A DNA stretch of 63,691 nt from an uncultured Bacteroidales bacterium (GCA_903926565.1 CAIYJU010000013.1:1-63691), one strand, 5' to 3'; shown: positions 7,943 to 16,915, numbered from the stretch's first letter. Numbers and translations are program-made. Notes: generated from the letters alone by a model not told the origin.

Positions 7943-9466
7943 ATGACATTAATTATAAAAGGCGCAGGCCTGACCATTGAAGATGTGGTCAGAGTTGCCC
8001 GCCACAATGAAAAAGTAGCGCTGGAGCCTGCTGCGATTGAGCGGATTCATAAATGCCGGGCCATGCTCGAGCGCAAAATTCTTGCCCATGAAATCATGTA
8101 TGGCGTCAACACCGGAATCGGAGAATTTTCCGAGATGGTTTTGAACGACGACCAGGTCAAAGATTTCCAGAAGTATCTCATTTACAATCATGCAGCCGGT
8201 ATAGGCGACCCGATGCCTCTCGACTGGGTTCGCGGTGCCATGCTGGGGAGGATCAATGTTCATGCACACGGGAATTCGGGGTCACGCCTGGAAATCACGC
8301 AGACCCTCGTTGACATGCTGAACAAAGGTGTCACCCCCATGGTTTGCCAGAAGGGATCTGTTGGAGCATGCGGCGACCTCGCCCCAATGTCGCAGATTGC
8401 TTTGCTGATGATGGGCGAAGGACAGGCCTATTACCAGGGAACCCTGATGTCGGGCAAAGAAGCCCTGGATGCAGCAGGAATCCCTGTTCCCGGCTTGCAG
8501 GCACGCGACGGACTGGCCACCATCAATGGTTCCAATGTTCTCACTGCCATGAGTGCACTGTTCCTGTTCGACGCCAACAACTGGATGAAACAGGCTGAAA
8601 TAGCTGCTTCCATGTCGCTGGAGGCGATGAAAGCCAACATGCGTCCATACAGCCCGAAACTTCATGAAATCCGTGGATTTAAAGGTGCGGTCCGCAGTGC
8701 GGCAGCCATTTTAAAATGTGTCACCGGTGGTGACCTGGCTGAAGGAAAAGTTAAATGCAAAGTTCAGGATGCTTACTCCATGCGTTCAACCCCTCAGGTG
8801 ATCGGGGCAGCGCATGATGCGTTGGCGTATGCCCGCTCGCAGGTTGAAATTGAATTGAATGGTGTTGGGGATAACCCAATTTTCTTTCCGGATGAAGACA
8901 TGCAGCTTTCAGGTGCCAATTTCCAGGGATCACCGGTTTCGGTGCCCATGGATATGGCCGGCTATGTCGTTACCATGGTGAGTGTAATGAGCGAACGCCG
9001 CATGAACCGGTTGAACAACCCGGCCCTGAGCGTCGGGCTGCCTGCATTCCTGACCAAAGGTGCAGGGATGTTCAGCGGACTCATGCTAAGCCAGTACACC
9101 GCCGACATGCAAATCGTGGAACAACGCATTCTTTCAGCCCCTGCCTGCATTCAATCGATCCCTGCCGCAGCCGATCAGGAGGATTTTGTATCCATGGGGA
9201 TGAATACCGCGCTGAAAAATTTCCAGATACTCGACAATGCTTATGGTATCCTCGGGATTGAATTCATGGCTGCTGCCCAGGCACTCGATTTCAGGGAATA
9301 TGCATTTGGAAAGGGCGTTTCCAGGGCAAAAGAGGTCATCAGGAAATATGTTGACTTTCTTGAAGTGGACCGCCCCCTTTATACTGATCACAATGCGATG
9401 AAAGCACTGGTAAAATCATGCGAAATCCTGACTGAGGTTGAAAAGACAGTTGGGAACCTGGAGTAA
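7943..9466 (+). CDS. Histidine ammonia-lyase-like MIO enzyme with an Ala-Cys-Gly triad
   Basis: 507 residues, full length for the aromatic amino acid ammonia-lyase family, which uses a self-made MIO cofactor to eliminate ammonia. The numbering matches Pseudomonas putida HAL closely: Y53 in YGVNTG, H83 in NHAAGIG, the cofactor site at 142-144, and E413 in DQEDFVSMG. The His at 83 and Glu at 413 favour histidine over Phe/Tyr lyases, which carry FL or HL at the selectivity position. The cofactor triad reads Ala142-Cys143-Gly144 (codons GCA TGC GGC at 8366-8374) instead of Ala-Ser-Gly. In P. putida HAL, a Ser-to-Cys change at this position is known to leave an active enzyme, so activity is plausible. 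No other hut gene is nearby. The substrate remains an inference. Confidence 0.82.
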   Translation: MTLIIKGAGLTIEDVVRVARHNEKVALEPAAIERIHKCRAMLERKILAHEIMYGVNTGIGEFSEMVLNDDQVKDFQKYLIYNHAAGIGDPMPLDWVRGAMLGRINVHAHGNSGSRLEITQTLVDMLNKGVTPMVCQKGSVGACGDLAPMSQIALLMMGEGQAYYQGTLMSGKEALDAAGIPVPGLQARDGLATINGSNVLTAMSALFLFDANNWMKQAEIAASMSLEAMKANMRPYSPKLHEIRGFKGAVRSAAAILKCVTGGDLAEGKVKCKVQDAYSMRSTPQVIGAAHDALAYARSQVEIELNGVGDNPIFFPDEDMQLSGANFQGSPVSVPMDMAGYVVTMVSVMSERRMNRLNNPALSVGLPAFLTKGAGMFSGLMLSQYTADMQIVEQRILSAPACIQSIPAAADQEDFVSMGMNTALKNFQILDNAYGILGIEFMAAAQALDFREYAFGKGVSRAKEVIRKYVDFLEVDRPLYTDHNAMKALVKSCEILTEVEKTVGNLE

Positions 9467-9472
9467 AAAAAT

Positions 9473-9584
9473 AGTTCTCGCTGATTTTCGCTGAAAAATG
9501 CGCTGATTTTCGCAGAACCAAATTCACCAATACTCAAAATCAGTGTTAATCTGCGTTACAAATCAGCGAAAATCTGCGAGAACT
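9473..9584. repeat. 112-bp hairpin repeat, 22-nt inverted arms
   Basis: Arms at 9473-9494 and 9563-9584 are inverted copies with one mismatch, built around GCTGATTTTCGC. Further partial copies of the same word lie in the 68-nt centre (CGCTGATTTTCGCAGAA near 9500, AATCTGCG near 9548). It lies between the ammonia-lyase and the small membrane-protein pair. No coding potential. A T-run (9585-9589) follows the right arm, so the structure could also terminate transcription. Confidence 0.65.
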
Positions 9585-9617
9585 TTTTTATTTGATCTAA
9601 AATTCAACGTTTAATAA

Positions 9618-10061
9618 ATGGAAGAACTTACCCCCGGGTCATTGCCCGAAACGACACCGCAACGGCCAACCATGTTGACCGTGCTATGCATCCTCACCTT
9701 TATCGGCAGCGGGATGAATTTGTTTTCAAGCCTGGTAATTGCCGCATTCTATGATATCTTTGTTGAAATTGCACAGGAATTTGCAACGAAATTCAGCATC
9801 CCCGGCATTGAACTCCTTCTTGAAACCAAACCACTTTTTTTTCTGGTTACTGCCATTTTTTATGCAGGCTCGCTTGCGGGTGCCATTCTGATGCTTAATC
9901 TGAAAAAAATCGGTTTCCATGTTTATACCATCTCCCAGATCCTGCTGGTTATCGCCCCCATGTACTTCATGCACCTGGCCAGTCCGGGCCTGCCGGAGCT
10001 TCTCTTCTCCGGGTTGTTTGTCCTGCTTTACAGTACGAACCTGAAATTTATGTCATCGTGA
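9618..10061 (+). CDS. Small four-helix membrane protein, paralogue of the next gene
   Basis: 147 residues with a polar, proline-rich N-terminus and four predicted membrane segments (about 19-45, 73-93, 100-120 and 124-143). I do not recognise a family. Its opening RPTMLTVLCILTFIGSG aligns with RPVLLSVLCIFSFVYFG of the following gene, and topology and length agree, so the pair is probably a tandem duplication. The stop TGA overlaps the next GTG start (GTGA), indicating one transcript and coupled translation. The function is unknown. Confidence 0.7.
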   Translation: MEELTPGSLPETTPQRPTMLTVLCILTFIGSGMNLFSSLVIAAFYDIFVEIAQEFATKFSIPGIELLLETKPLFFLVTAIFYAGSLAGAILMLNLKKIGFHVYTISQILLVIAPMYFMHLASPGLPELLFSGLFVLLYSTNLKFMSS

Positions 10062-10486
10062 ACGACGAAGAAAAACTCCCGGAAGAAACCAGGATAGAGA
10101 CCATCCTAAAACCCCGGCCGGTTTTACTCTCTGTTTTGTGTATCTTTTCATTTGTCTATTTTGGCCTTTTAAGTGTTCTTTTCCTGGCCGGGCTTTACAA
10201 TGCATCAGCTATCTCAGGTGTTTTCGGGATTTACACCCCGGAGGCTATATTTTCTAAATCAGAAGTCCGATTGTTTTTTGCCGGAGCATTGTTAATACAC
10301 GCCCTTGGTTTTGCAGGCGTTGTATTGTTGTGGAGATTAAGAAAAACAGGGTACTATATTCTGGGCTTAAGCTGTATCATTATTGCATCCTTTCAGACCT
10401 TTCGTCCGGATATTTCTGTTACAGCAACCGCCATTTATATTGGCATGATCTTCCTGTTTGGGGTATTCTTTAAGCGGTACAAATGA
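10058..10486 (+). CDS. Small four-helix membrane protein, paralogue of the previous gene
   Basis: 142 residues starting at a GTG that overlaps the stop of its paralogue. An acidic N-terminal tail of about 20 residues is followed by four membrane segments and a short basic C-terminus (FKRYK), consistent with a cytoplasmic end. No catalytic or binding motif is visible. The two proteins may form a heteromer, which is inference from coupling and paralogy only. It ends 18 nt before the convergent gene at 10505. Confidence 0.68.
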   Translation: MNDEEKLPEETRIETILKPRPVLLSVLCIFSFVYFGLLSVLFLAGLYNASAISGVFGIYTPEAIFSKSEVRLFFAGALLIHALGFAGVVLLWRLRKTGYYILGLSCIIIASFQTFRPDISVTATAIYIGMIFLFGVFFKRYK

Positions 10487-10504
10487 TATCGATAAACAAT
10501 CCAA

Positions 10505-10870
10505 CTATTGCTGGGATGACATGATGATGGTTGTGATCATCATGCTCCGGTTGGAAGTTGGCTTGCCATCGGCGATGGAAGTCACAATCCTGTAGCCCTT
10601 GTCATTAAGCTGATTCAGTGTACGGGTGAGTGTCTGGCCATTTTTCACCAGATAGTTGTCATTGTATTTAAACGGCTCCAGGGGAATCACCTCAAAGGTA
10701 CTGTCGGGATAGTTTATGATAATTTTGGAGGAGGTGACGGTAAAATTCTCATAAATCCTCATCACCAGATATTTCCCCTTACCGGATTCCGGCTGAATTA
10801 CGAAACTTGTCAATACTCCGAAGGCCATTAACAGTGCCAGAACGGTTGAAATCAGATACCATTTATTCAT
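10505..10870 (-). CDS. Hypothetical exported or membrane-anchored protein
   Basis: 121 residues. Residues 4-24 form one hydrophobic segment (WYLISTVLALLMAFGVLTSF), without a clear signal-peptidase site or lipobox Cys, so it may be a single-pass anchor with a periplasmic domain. The rest is a small alpha/beta-looking domain (KYLVMRIYENF, SKIIINYPDSTFEVIPL) with a Ser/Met-rich C-terminus. I recognise no family. It is a stand-alone gene convergent with the small membrane-protein pair. Confidence 0.6.
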   Translation of the reverse strand: MNKWYLISTVLALLMAFGVLTSFVIQPESGKGKYLVMRIYENFTVTSSKIIINYPDSTFEVIPLEPFKYNDNYLVKNGQTLTRTLNQLNDKGYRIVTSIADGKPTSNRSMMITTIIMSSQQ

Positions 10871-10949
10871 AAGATCAGTTTATTGTTGTTTTTTGTAAAT
10901 AAAACCAAACAATGTCAGATAATTCATTTTTATATTGAACTAAACAATA

Positions 10950-10957
10950 TATATTTG
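10950..10957 (+). promoter_or_regulatory. Bacteroidota -7 promoter element (TATATTTG)
   Basis: Exact TAnnTTTG match 61 nt before the ATG at 11019, leaving an approximately 50-nt leader. Confidence 0.45.
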
Positions 10958-11018
10958 CAGCAATTCCTGATTAACAGGATTCGTACGATGGACAAACCTA
11001 ACCAAAAAACCAATGACT

Positions 11019-11903
11019 ATGAAAAAAATCTTGTTTTCTTTGCTGATTACCTGTTTTACGCTGAGTGTCATACAGGCACAGGATCTGACTTCAAAAAAAG
11101 GGACTCCAATCCTCCCGGAAGCAGGTGAATACGGACTTTCCATCGATGCCGTTCCATTTTTTGAATTTGCCGGCAACCTGTTCAACGGAAACTCATTCAA
11201 TTCAGCTCCATCATTCGATTTTCCCAGTTTCGGTCACTCCTATCCATCCTATACCCTCAGCGGAAAGTATTTTAAAAGTGCAACGATGGCGTACAGAGGC
11301 AAGTTGCGTGTCGGTTATTATGCCCAGACCATGAAAAACACCTTAAAAGATCAAACAGACTCCACCAATGTAGATTTCAGGACTGTTGATGACAAATGGA
11401 CAAATTCAGCCTACAATGTCTCCCTTGGTGCGGGGATTGAAAAAAGGAGAGGTAAAGGCAGGGTTCAGGGCGTATATGGTGCCATGGCGAACCTGATGGT
11501 TTCTGCACAGGCCAACAAGGTAAAATACGGTAACGAAATATCCTCAACGTATAAAAACCCGGTATCTACCAGTTATCCATGGACAAAAACTGAATCCGGC
11601 AACTACAACACATCACCATCAAGTAACCGGACCATAAAAGATAATGACGGTATGACCTTTGGAATCGGGGTTAATGCTTTTGTCGGTGTTGAATACTTCT
11701 TTGCACCCAAAATGTCTATTGGCGGAGAATTTTCATTTGCCATCATGGTGGCCGTTACCGGTAAATCCAAATCAGAAAAGGAATACTGGGATTCCTCATC
11801 CTCTTCAGTAAAAACAATCCAGACAAAGCAAGGCGGAAGTACAACCTTCGGAATTGACAACACCAATACGGGTGGTGCCATTAATCTGTCGTTCTATTTC
11901 TAA
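11019..11903 (+). CDS. Exported outer-membrane beta-barrel candidate
   Basis: 294 residues from the ATG at 11019, giving the signal peptide MKKILFSLLITCFTLSVIQA with cleavage before QDL. The in-frame ATG at 11013 only adds two residues. The mature part has alternating aromatic/glycine strands and Ser/Thr/Asn-rich loops and ends in AINLSFYF, the terminal aromatic beta-signal typical of outer-membrane barrels. Ligand and role are unknown. A clear terminator follows, so it is a monocistronic unit just upstream of the susC/susD operon. Confidence 0.72.
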   Translation: MKKILFSLLITCFTLSVIQAQDLTSKKGTPILPEAGEYGLSIDAVPFFEFAGNLFNGNSFNSAPSFDFPSFGHSYPSYTLSGKYFKSATMAYRGKLRVGYYAQTMKNTLKDQTDSTNVDFRTVDDKWTNSAYNVSLGAGIEKRRGKGRVQGVYGAMANLMVSAQANKVKYGNEISSTYKNPVSTSYPWTKTESGNYNTSPSSNRTIKDNDGMTFGIGVNAFVGVEYFFAPKMSIGGEFSFAIMVAVTGKSKSEKEYWDSSSSSVKTIQTKQGGSTTFGIDNTNTGGAINLSFYF

Positions 11904-11925
11904 GATTCATTATTTTCTCAACAGG

Positions 11926-11960
11926 AGAGGGTGTTCCAAAAGGGCACCCTCTGTTTTTTT
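11926..11960 (+). terminator. Rho-independent terminator
   Basis: Stem AGAGGGTG (11926-11933) pairs with CACCCTCT (11945-11952) around an 11-nt loop, followed by GTTTTTTT. It lies 23 nt after the stop of the barrel gene. Confidence 0.8.
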
Positions 11961-12019
11961 GCGATATAGCTGTATGATATGGTTTCCGAACCACAGTATT
12001 GCCGTGAAATCCGTGCGGA

Positions 12020-12052
12020 ATGTTAACAAATTGTTAACAAATTGTTAAATGG
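12020..12052. promoter_or_regulatory. Tandem palindrome TTGTTAACAA, 11-bp period, upstream of susC
   Basis: ATGTTAACAAA (12020-12030), TTGTTAACAAA (12031-12041) and a partial third copy TTGTTAAATGG (12042-12052). The core TTGTTAACAA is a perfect 10-bp palindrome. An 11-bp period puts the copies on one DNA face, as for cooperative repressor or activator binding. It lies about 150-185 bp before the susC start in a 300-nt gap that otherwise holds only the terminator at 11926 and unremarkable AT-rich leader. The function is inference. Confidence 0.4.
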
Positions 12053-12203
12053 TTATTGGATTCTATAGAAGTATTGTGTAAAATTGCACTTAAGTTGCAA
12101 AACCTATGTATTTCTTAGTTGTTGCAGGTATATTTATTGGTACCTAACAATGAATTTTATCATCACGGAGTATTCACACATTTACTAACAAAAATCAAAC
12201 TGT

Positions 12204-15200
12204 ATGAGAAAATTTACGCTTTTAATTGCTTTCCTGCTCCTGGTAGGATTGCAGGGAGTTTTCGCACAAACGCGGGTAATTTCCGGAACAATTACATCAT
12301 CGGATGACAAACTTCCGATTCCCGGTGTGACTGTCGTTGTTAAAAGTACCACAATTGGTACCACAACAAATCTCGATGGAAAATTTGTCCTGACTGTGCC
12401 CACGAAATACACGGTTATCGCGGTATCATATGTTGGGATGAAGACTCAGGAAATTACAATCACTGAAAATGCAATACTCGATGTGGTCATGGAACCAGAC
12501 ATTATGAGTATGGATGAAGTCGTGGTTACGGCAATCGGTATCCCACGCGAGACCAAAGCGTTGAGTTATTCTGTTCAGAATGTTAGTGGAACTGAGCTGC
12601 AGAAAGCTGCACGAACCGATGTTATCAATTCCCTCCAGGGAAAAGTTTCCGATGTTCAGATCATCAACTCAGCCGGTGTTGCCGGAGGTGCATCGTACAT
12701 TCAGATCCGTGGGGTACAGTCACTTACCCAAAACAACCAGCCACTTTTTGTTGTGGATGGTATTCCCATCAGCGGAAGCGATGTTGGCGGCGCTTATGGC
12801 GTTGACGGTGTTGCAACATCCAACCGTTCCATCGACATCAACCCTGATGATGTGGAAAGCATCAACGTGCTGAAAGGTGGCGCTGCTACCGCTCTCTATG
12901 GTCTCCGTGCCGCATCGGGTGCCATCGTTATTACAACCAAAAAAGGAAAAGCTGCCGGTGGTGGCAGAAAAGTTGCCATCAACTTTAACAGCTACCTGCA
13001 GTTTGATCAGGTAAGCCAATTGCCTAACCGACAAAATCAATATGGTCAGGGTAGTGCCGGCAATTGGATATCCGGGAATAGCCAGACATGGGGCCCTATG
13101 ATTGACACCTGTGCATATTTTGTTGACCCCAATTTCATATGGAAAGATTATGATGTTGATGGTCAAATCGTTAGCAATAAATCACCCAACGCCAATGGTG
13201 GCGCCGTAAAAACATACGATCCTTATGAGTTTTTTCAGACAGGTATCACCACAAATAATTCATTATCCATGACCGGGGGAAGCGATTTGTCGAGTTTCTA
13301 TTTTAGTTTCAGCGACAACCAGTCAAAAGGTGTTATTCCCAACAATACATTCCGCAGAAATACATTTAAAATTTCAGGGGAATCAAAACTTTCCGACTAC
13401 TTCAAAGTCAGTGGTAATGCCAATTATATTATCAGTGCCGGTGACCGGATCCAGCAAGGATCGAACACCTCGGGTGTGATGCTTGGTTTACTCCGCACTC
13501 CTCCAACATTTGACAATGCTGCCGGATATCAATTCTCAGAAGGTTATACCTTACCTGATGGTTCTGTACCTCTAAATGCCGGCCGCCAAAGAAGTTATCG
13601 TCATAGCAAAACCAATCCAGTAATCTATGATAACCCTTACTGGACAGCCAACATGAACACCTACAAGGACCAGGTAAATCGCTTACTCGGATCTGTGCAG
13701 TTTGATTATTATGCCGCAACATGGTTAAGTTTTACCTATCGTGCCGGTGTTGACTGGTGGAGCCGTAAATACAAGGATAATGTGGCTGTTGGTTCTGCAA
13801 CTGCACCCGGTGGATGGAGTAAAAACGGAGCCGAGCAGAGCAAAGACTTCAACTCAGATCTCATTATGACCATTGACAAGGATTTTGCAAAAGATTTTAA
13901 CGCAAAGGTGATCGTAGGTCACAACATGACCCAGCAATATTTCCAGGGCCTCTATGCCGACGCCAATGGATTGGTTGTACCTGAATATTATAACCTGAAT
14001 AACACCCCTACTGTTTCCGCCAGCGAAGGCACCACGAAAATAAGGAGAGCTGCCCTTTATGGTGATTTGACCCTCTCATGGAAAAACATGGCATACCTCA
14101 GCCTGACCGGACGCAACGACTGGACGACCACGTTGCCGGATGGTAATAATTCATTTTTCTATCCTTCGGTAGGCGCAGGTTTCATTTTCACACAACTCTC
14201 CGGCCTGAAGGATAACAAGATTCTGCCTTTCGGAAAAATAAGGGCCTCCTATGCGATTGTTGCAAAGGATGCTCCGGCTTACCAGACCATGACCTATTAC
14301 GGTGCACCTGCAGTGGCGGACGGATGGACGACCGGAATCATATTTCCATTTAATGGCTACAACGGATATACCTGGGGACCTGGTCTTGGCAATTCAGAGC
14401 TGAAACCTGAAAAAACCAAAACCTTCGAAATCGGTGTTGATTTGAAATTTATTCAAAACAGGGTAGGAATTTCCTATACCTATTTCAGCAATAAAGGTGA
14501 AGATCTGTTGTTAAATGTTCCGATCGCAGGTTCTACAGGATATACCACCATGTTTATGAACGCAGGATCTATGACCACAAAAGGTCATGAAATCACCGCA
14601 GATCTCATCCCGGTTAAAACAAAAGACTGGCAATGGACGATCAACGTAAACTGGTCATTGATCAACAATGAAGTATTGCAACTGGCCCCCGGTGTTGACA
14701 ACCTGTTTTTGGGTGGATTCGAAGAACCCGCCATTCGTGCAGTTGTGGGACAACCCTATCGTACAATCTACGGCCTTGACTGGAAACGTGATGCCAATGG
14801 CACCGTTTTGATCGATGCTGACGGATATCCTATCCAGGGTGACTCACAGGTTGCACTTGGCAACATTGACCCCAAATGGACCATGGGTGCAGGGTCAGAC
14901 CTAAAATGGAAGGCCCTTACCTTTTACTTCCTGTTTGACATTAAAGTCGGTGGTTTGATGTGGAATGGAACCCGTGGTGCGCTCGATTATTTCGGAACAT
15001 CCCAGGGTACTGCCAACCGCGATGAAACCTTCGTTTTTGAAGGAGTTAATGAACAAGGGGAGGTCAACACTATCGCAGTTCCCCTCGACCAGTCATGGCA
15101 CCAGGGTGGTGGAAGTGGTTTCACCGGTCCTACATCCCCCTATATCGAGAAATCAAACTGGGTAAGGCTTAGAACAGTAACCCTCTCTTATTCCTTCACA

Positions 15201-15392
15201 TCCATGCTTAAAAAGTCCTTTATCAAGGGTCTGGATGTATACTTTACAGGAACAAACCTTTGGATCAGTACTCCTTACACAGGAATCGATCCGGAAACCA
15301 GCTTGTTGGGAGCCAGTAATGCACAAGGTATCGATTATTTTAACATGCCGGGTACCAAAAGCTACACTGTCGGACTCAATTTGTCCTTCTAA
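12204..15392 (+). CDS. SusC/RagA-type TonB-linked outer-membrane transporter
   Basis: 1062 residues. It has a signal peptide to about residue 22 (FAQ cleavage) and an N-terminal carboxypeptidase-regulatory-like domain (about 27-100, VISGTITSSDD to LDVVMEPD). The SusC signature DEVVVTAIGIPRETKALSYS (about 108-127) follows, then the plug (LQGKVSDVQI, IQIRGVQSL, PLFVVDGIPI) and a beta-barrel ending TVGLNLSF. SusC proteins form TonB-driven channels capped by a SusD lipoprotein and import glycans, peptides or other large nutrients. The susD gene follows at once. No glycosidase, peptidase or sensor gene adjoins, so the substrate cannot be inferred from context. Confidence 0.93.
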   Translation: MRKFTLLIAFLLLVGLQGVFAQTRVISGTITSSDDKLPIPGVTVVVKSTTIGTTTNLDGKFVLTVPTKYTVIAVSYVGMKTQEITITENAILDVVMEPDIMSMDEVVVTAIGIPRETKALSYSVQNVSGTELQKAARTDVINSLQGKVSDVQIINSAGVAGGASYIQIRGVQSLTQNNQPLFVVDGIPISGSDVGGAYGVDGVATSNRSIDINPDDVESINVLKGGAATALYGLRAASGAIVITTKKGKAAGGGRKVAINFNSYLQFDQVSQLPNRQNQYGQGSAGNWISGNSQTWGPMIDTCAYFVDPNFIWKDYDVDGQIVSNKSPNANGGAVKTYDPYEFFQTGITTNNSLSMTGGSDLSSFYFSFSDNQSKGVIPNNTFRRNTFKISGESKLSDYFKVSGNANYIISAGDRIQQGSNTSGVMLGLLRTPPTFDNAAGYQFSEGYTLPDGSVPLNAGRQRSYRHSKTNPVIYDNPYWTANMNTYKDQVNRLLGSVQFDYYAATWLSFTYRAGVDWWSRKYKDNVAVGSATAPGGWSKNGAEQSKDFNSDLIMTIDKDFAKDFNAKVIVGHNMTQQYFQGLYADANGLVVPEYYNLNNTPTVSASEGTTKIRRAALYGDLTLSWKNMAYLSLTGRNDWTTTLPDGNNSFFYPSVGAGFIFTQLSGLKDNKILPFGKIRASYAIVAKDAPAYQTMTYYGAPAVADGWTTGIIFPFNGYNGYTWGPGLGNSELKPEKTKTFEIGVDLKFIQNRVGISYTYFSNKGEDLLLNVPIAGSTGYTTMFMNAGSMTTKGHEITADLIPVKTKDWQWTINVNWSLINNEVLQLAPGVDNLFLGGFEEPAIRAVVGQPYRTIYGLDWKRDANGTVLIDADGYPIQGDSQVALGNIDPKWTMGAGSDLKWKALTFYFLFDIKVGGLMWNGTRGALDYFGTSQGTANRDETFVFEGVNEQGEVNTIAVPLDQSWHQGGGSGFTGPTSPYIEKSNWVRLRTVTLSYSFTSMLKKSFIKGLDVYFTGTNLWISTPYTGIDPETSLLGASNAQGIDYFNMPGTKSYTVGLNLSF

Positions 15393-15437
15393 CCCATGGT
15401 TCAAACAATTATTTATAAACAAAAAACAGATACAAAT

Positions 15438-16859
15438 ATGAAAAATATAAATATCAAATTCATTGGGGTGTTCCTGCTAATGATCCTTGTTCTTGGTTCC
15501 TGCAAGAAGTGGATCGATACAGAAATCAACACCAACCCGGATGCTCCGAAAGAGGTACCCATGAGTTCATTGCTGCCTACCATTCAGGTCAACATGGGCT
15601 ACAACACCATTGGAGGTAACGACAATGTACGCGTCACCTCCATGTGGATGCAATATTTTGCTGGGATAGCCAGGCAGTCACAAGCCCAGGCAGATTATCT
15701 CTACAGAGATCTTGATGTGAACAACCTGTGGAATTCAAATTATGCCACTACCATGATCGACCTCAAAAAGCTCCTAGGCAAAGCTGAAACCGAAAAGCAT
15801 GTTACTTTTCTTGGGATTGGAGAAGTGCTGATGGCCAATACCCTTGGGGTTACCACAGATGTGTGGGGCGACATTCCTTATTCCGCTGCATTCCAGGGAC
15901 AGGCAAACCTGACTCCTAACTTCGACAGTCAGGAAGCAATTTATACGGAAATCCGAAGACTGCTTGATGATGCGATTGTAAACCTCTCAAATACAACTTT
16001 CAAAGGTACCGTTGACGGAGATTTGATGTATGATGGTGATAAAGGCTTGTGGCTGAAAGCTGCTCATGCGCTCCGAGCAAGATATGCATTGCATTTATCA
16101 AAGGTAAGCTCAGGTACTACGGCATATGCAGAGGCATTGGCTCATCTTTCCGATGCTTTTGGATCCAATGATGAAGACCTCGCTTTCAACTTCCAGGATG
16201 CAGATGCTGCAACGAATCCTTTCTTCCAGTTCATGGATCAGCGCGGTGACATGACCATGCATAAAACCTTTGTAGATATGCTGAACCTGAGATTTGACCC
16301 GAGAATTACCCAATTTGCCGCATTAAACCCTGACACAGCTTATGTTGGTGCCGATTGGGGTGAAACAGGAGAAAATGCGTCCGTGCCTGGTATAGCTGCT
16401 GCAAGTCCCGATTCTCCGGTGCCTTTTATCACTTATGTTGAGTGTCTTTTTATCAAATCGGAGTGTTTATTTAAAACCGGTGATGAGCCCGGTGCAAAAC
16501 AGGCATTGTATGATGGTTTGAAAGCATCTCTTGAAAAGTTCGGAGTTTACAGTGACCTCTATTATAATGCTTACGTAGCCCAGATGACTGCTGTTACAGG
16601 CGATCTGCTATTTAAGGAGATCATGACCCAGAAATACATCTCTCTCTTCTATCAGCTTGAAACCTATAATGACTGGAGAAGAACCGACAATGTGATTGGA
16701 TTAAGTTCCAATCCGAATCCGGCATCAGGTTCAGTTGCAGGCGAGATACCCCGCAGGTTCCCTTATGCATCTGACGAAAAGGCGTATAACCCAAACACCC
16801 CTGCTGTTACCAATATCTGGCAGCGTGTATGGTGGGATGATACCACACCACGTAAATAA
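15438..16859 (+). CDS. SusD/RagB-like substrate-binding lipoprotein (SusD-like_2 type)
   Basis: 473 residues from the ATG at 15438, chosen because it gives a lipoprotein signal (FLLMILVLGSC) with the acylated Cys followed by KKW. The frame opens further upstream at 15396, but those 14 residues are not signal-like. The opening NTNPDAPKEVPMSSLLPTIQ is typical of the SusD-like_2 subgroup rather than classic SusD. It sits on the cell surface as the lid of the SusC barrel encoded just upstream. The stop is followed by a terminator, so susC-susD form a two-gene operon. Confidence 0.88.
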   Translation: MKNINIKFIGVFLLMILVLGSCKKWIDTEINTNPDAPKEVPMSSLLPTIQVNMGYNTIGGNDNVRVTSMWMQYFAGIARQSQAQADYLYRDLDVNNLWNSNYATTMIDLKKLLGKAETEKHVTFLGIGEVLMANTLGVTTDVWGDIPYSAAFQGQANLTPNFDSQEAIYTEIRRLLDDAIVNLSNTTFKGTVDGDLMYDGDKGLWLKAAHALRARYALHLSKVSSGTTAYAEALAHLSDAFGSNDEDLAFNFQDADAATNPFFQFMDQRGDMTMHKTFVDMLNLRFDPRITQFAALNPDTAYVGADWGETGENASVPGIAAASPDSPVPFITYVECLFIKSECLFKTGDEPGAKQALYDGLKASLEKFGVYSDLYYNAYVAQMTAVTGDLLFKEIMTQKYISLFYQLETYNDWRRTDNVIGLSSNPNPASGSVAGEIPRRFPYASDEKAYNPNTPAVTNIWQRVWWDDTTPRK

Positions 16860-16880
16860 CAGATAACAAGTATGTTCTAA

Positions 16881-16915
16881 AGGGCTGCTCTGTGAAAACG
16901 GAGCAGCTCTTTTCA
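16881..16915 (+). terminator. Rho-independent terminator after susD
   Basis: AGGGCTGCTC (16881-16890) pairs with GAGCAGCTCT (16901-16910) with one G-U pair and a 10-nt loop, followed by a short T-run. It ends the susC-susD operon. Confidence 0.75.

Noticed and set aside
7943..9466. Member of a histidine-utilisation operon or of a flexirubin/aryl-polyene cluster
   Set aside because: No hutU, hutI, hutG or ketosynthase genes are present. The neighbours are hisS and small membrane proteins separated by repeats.
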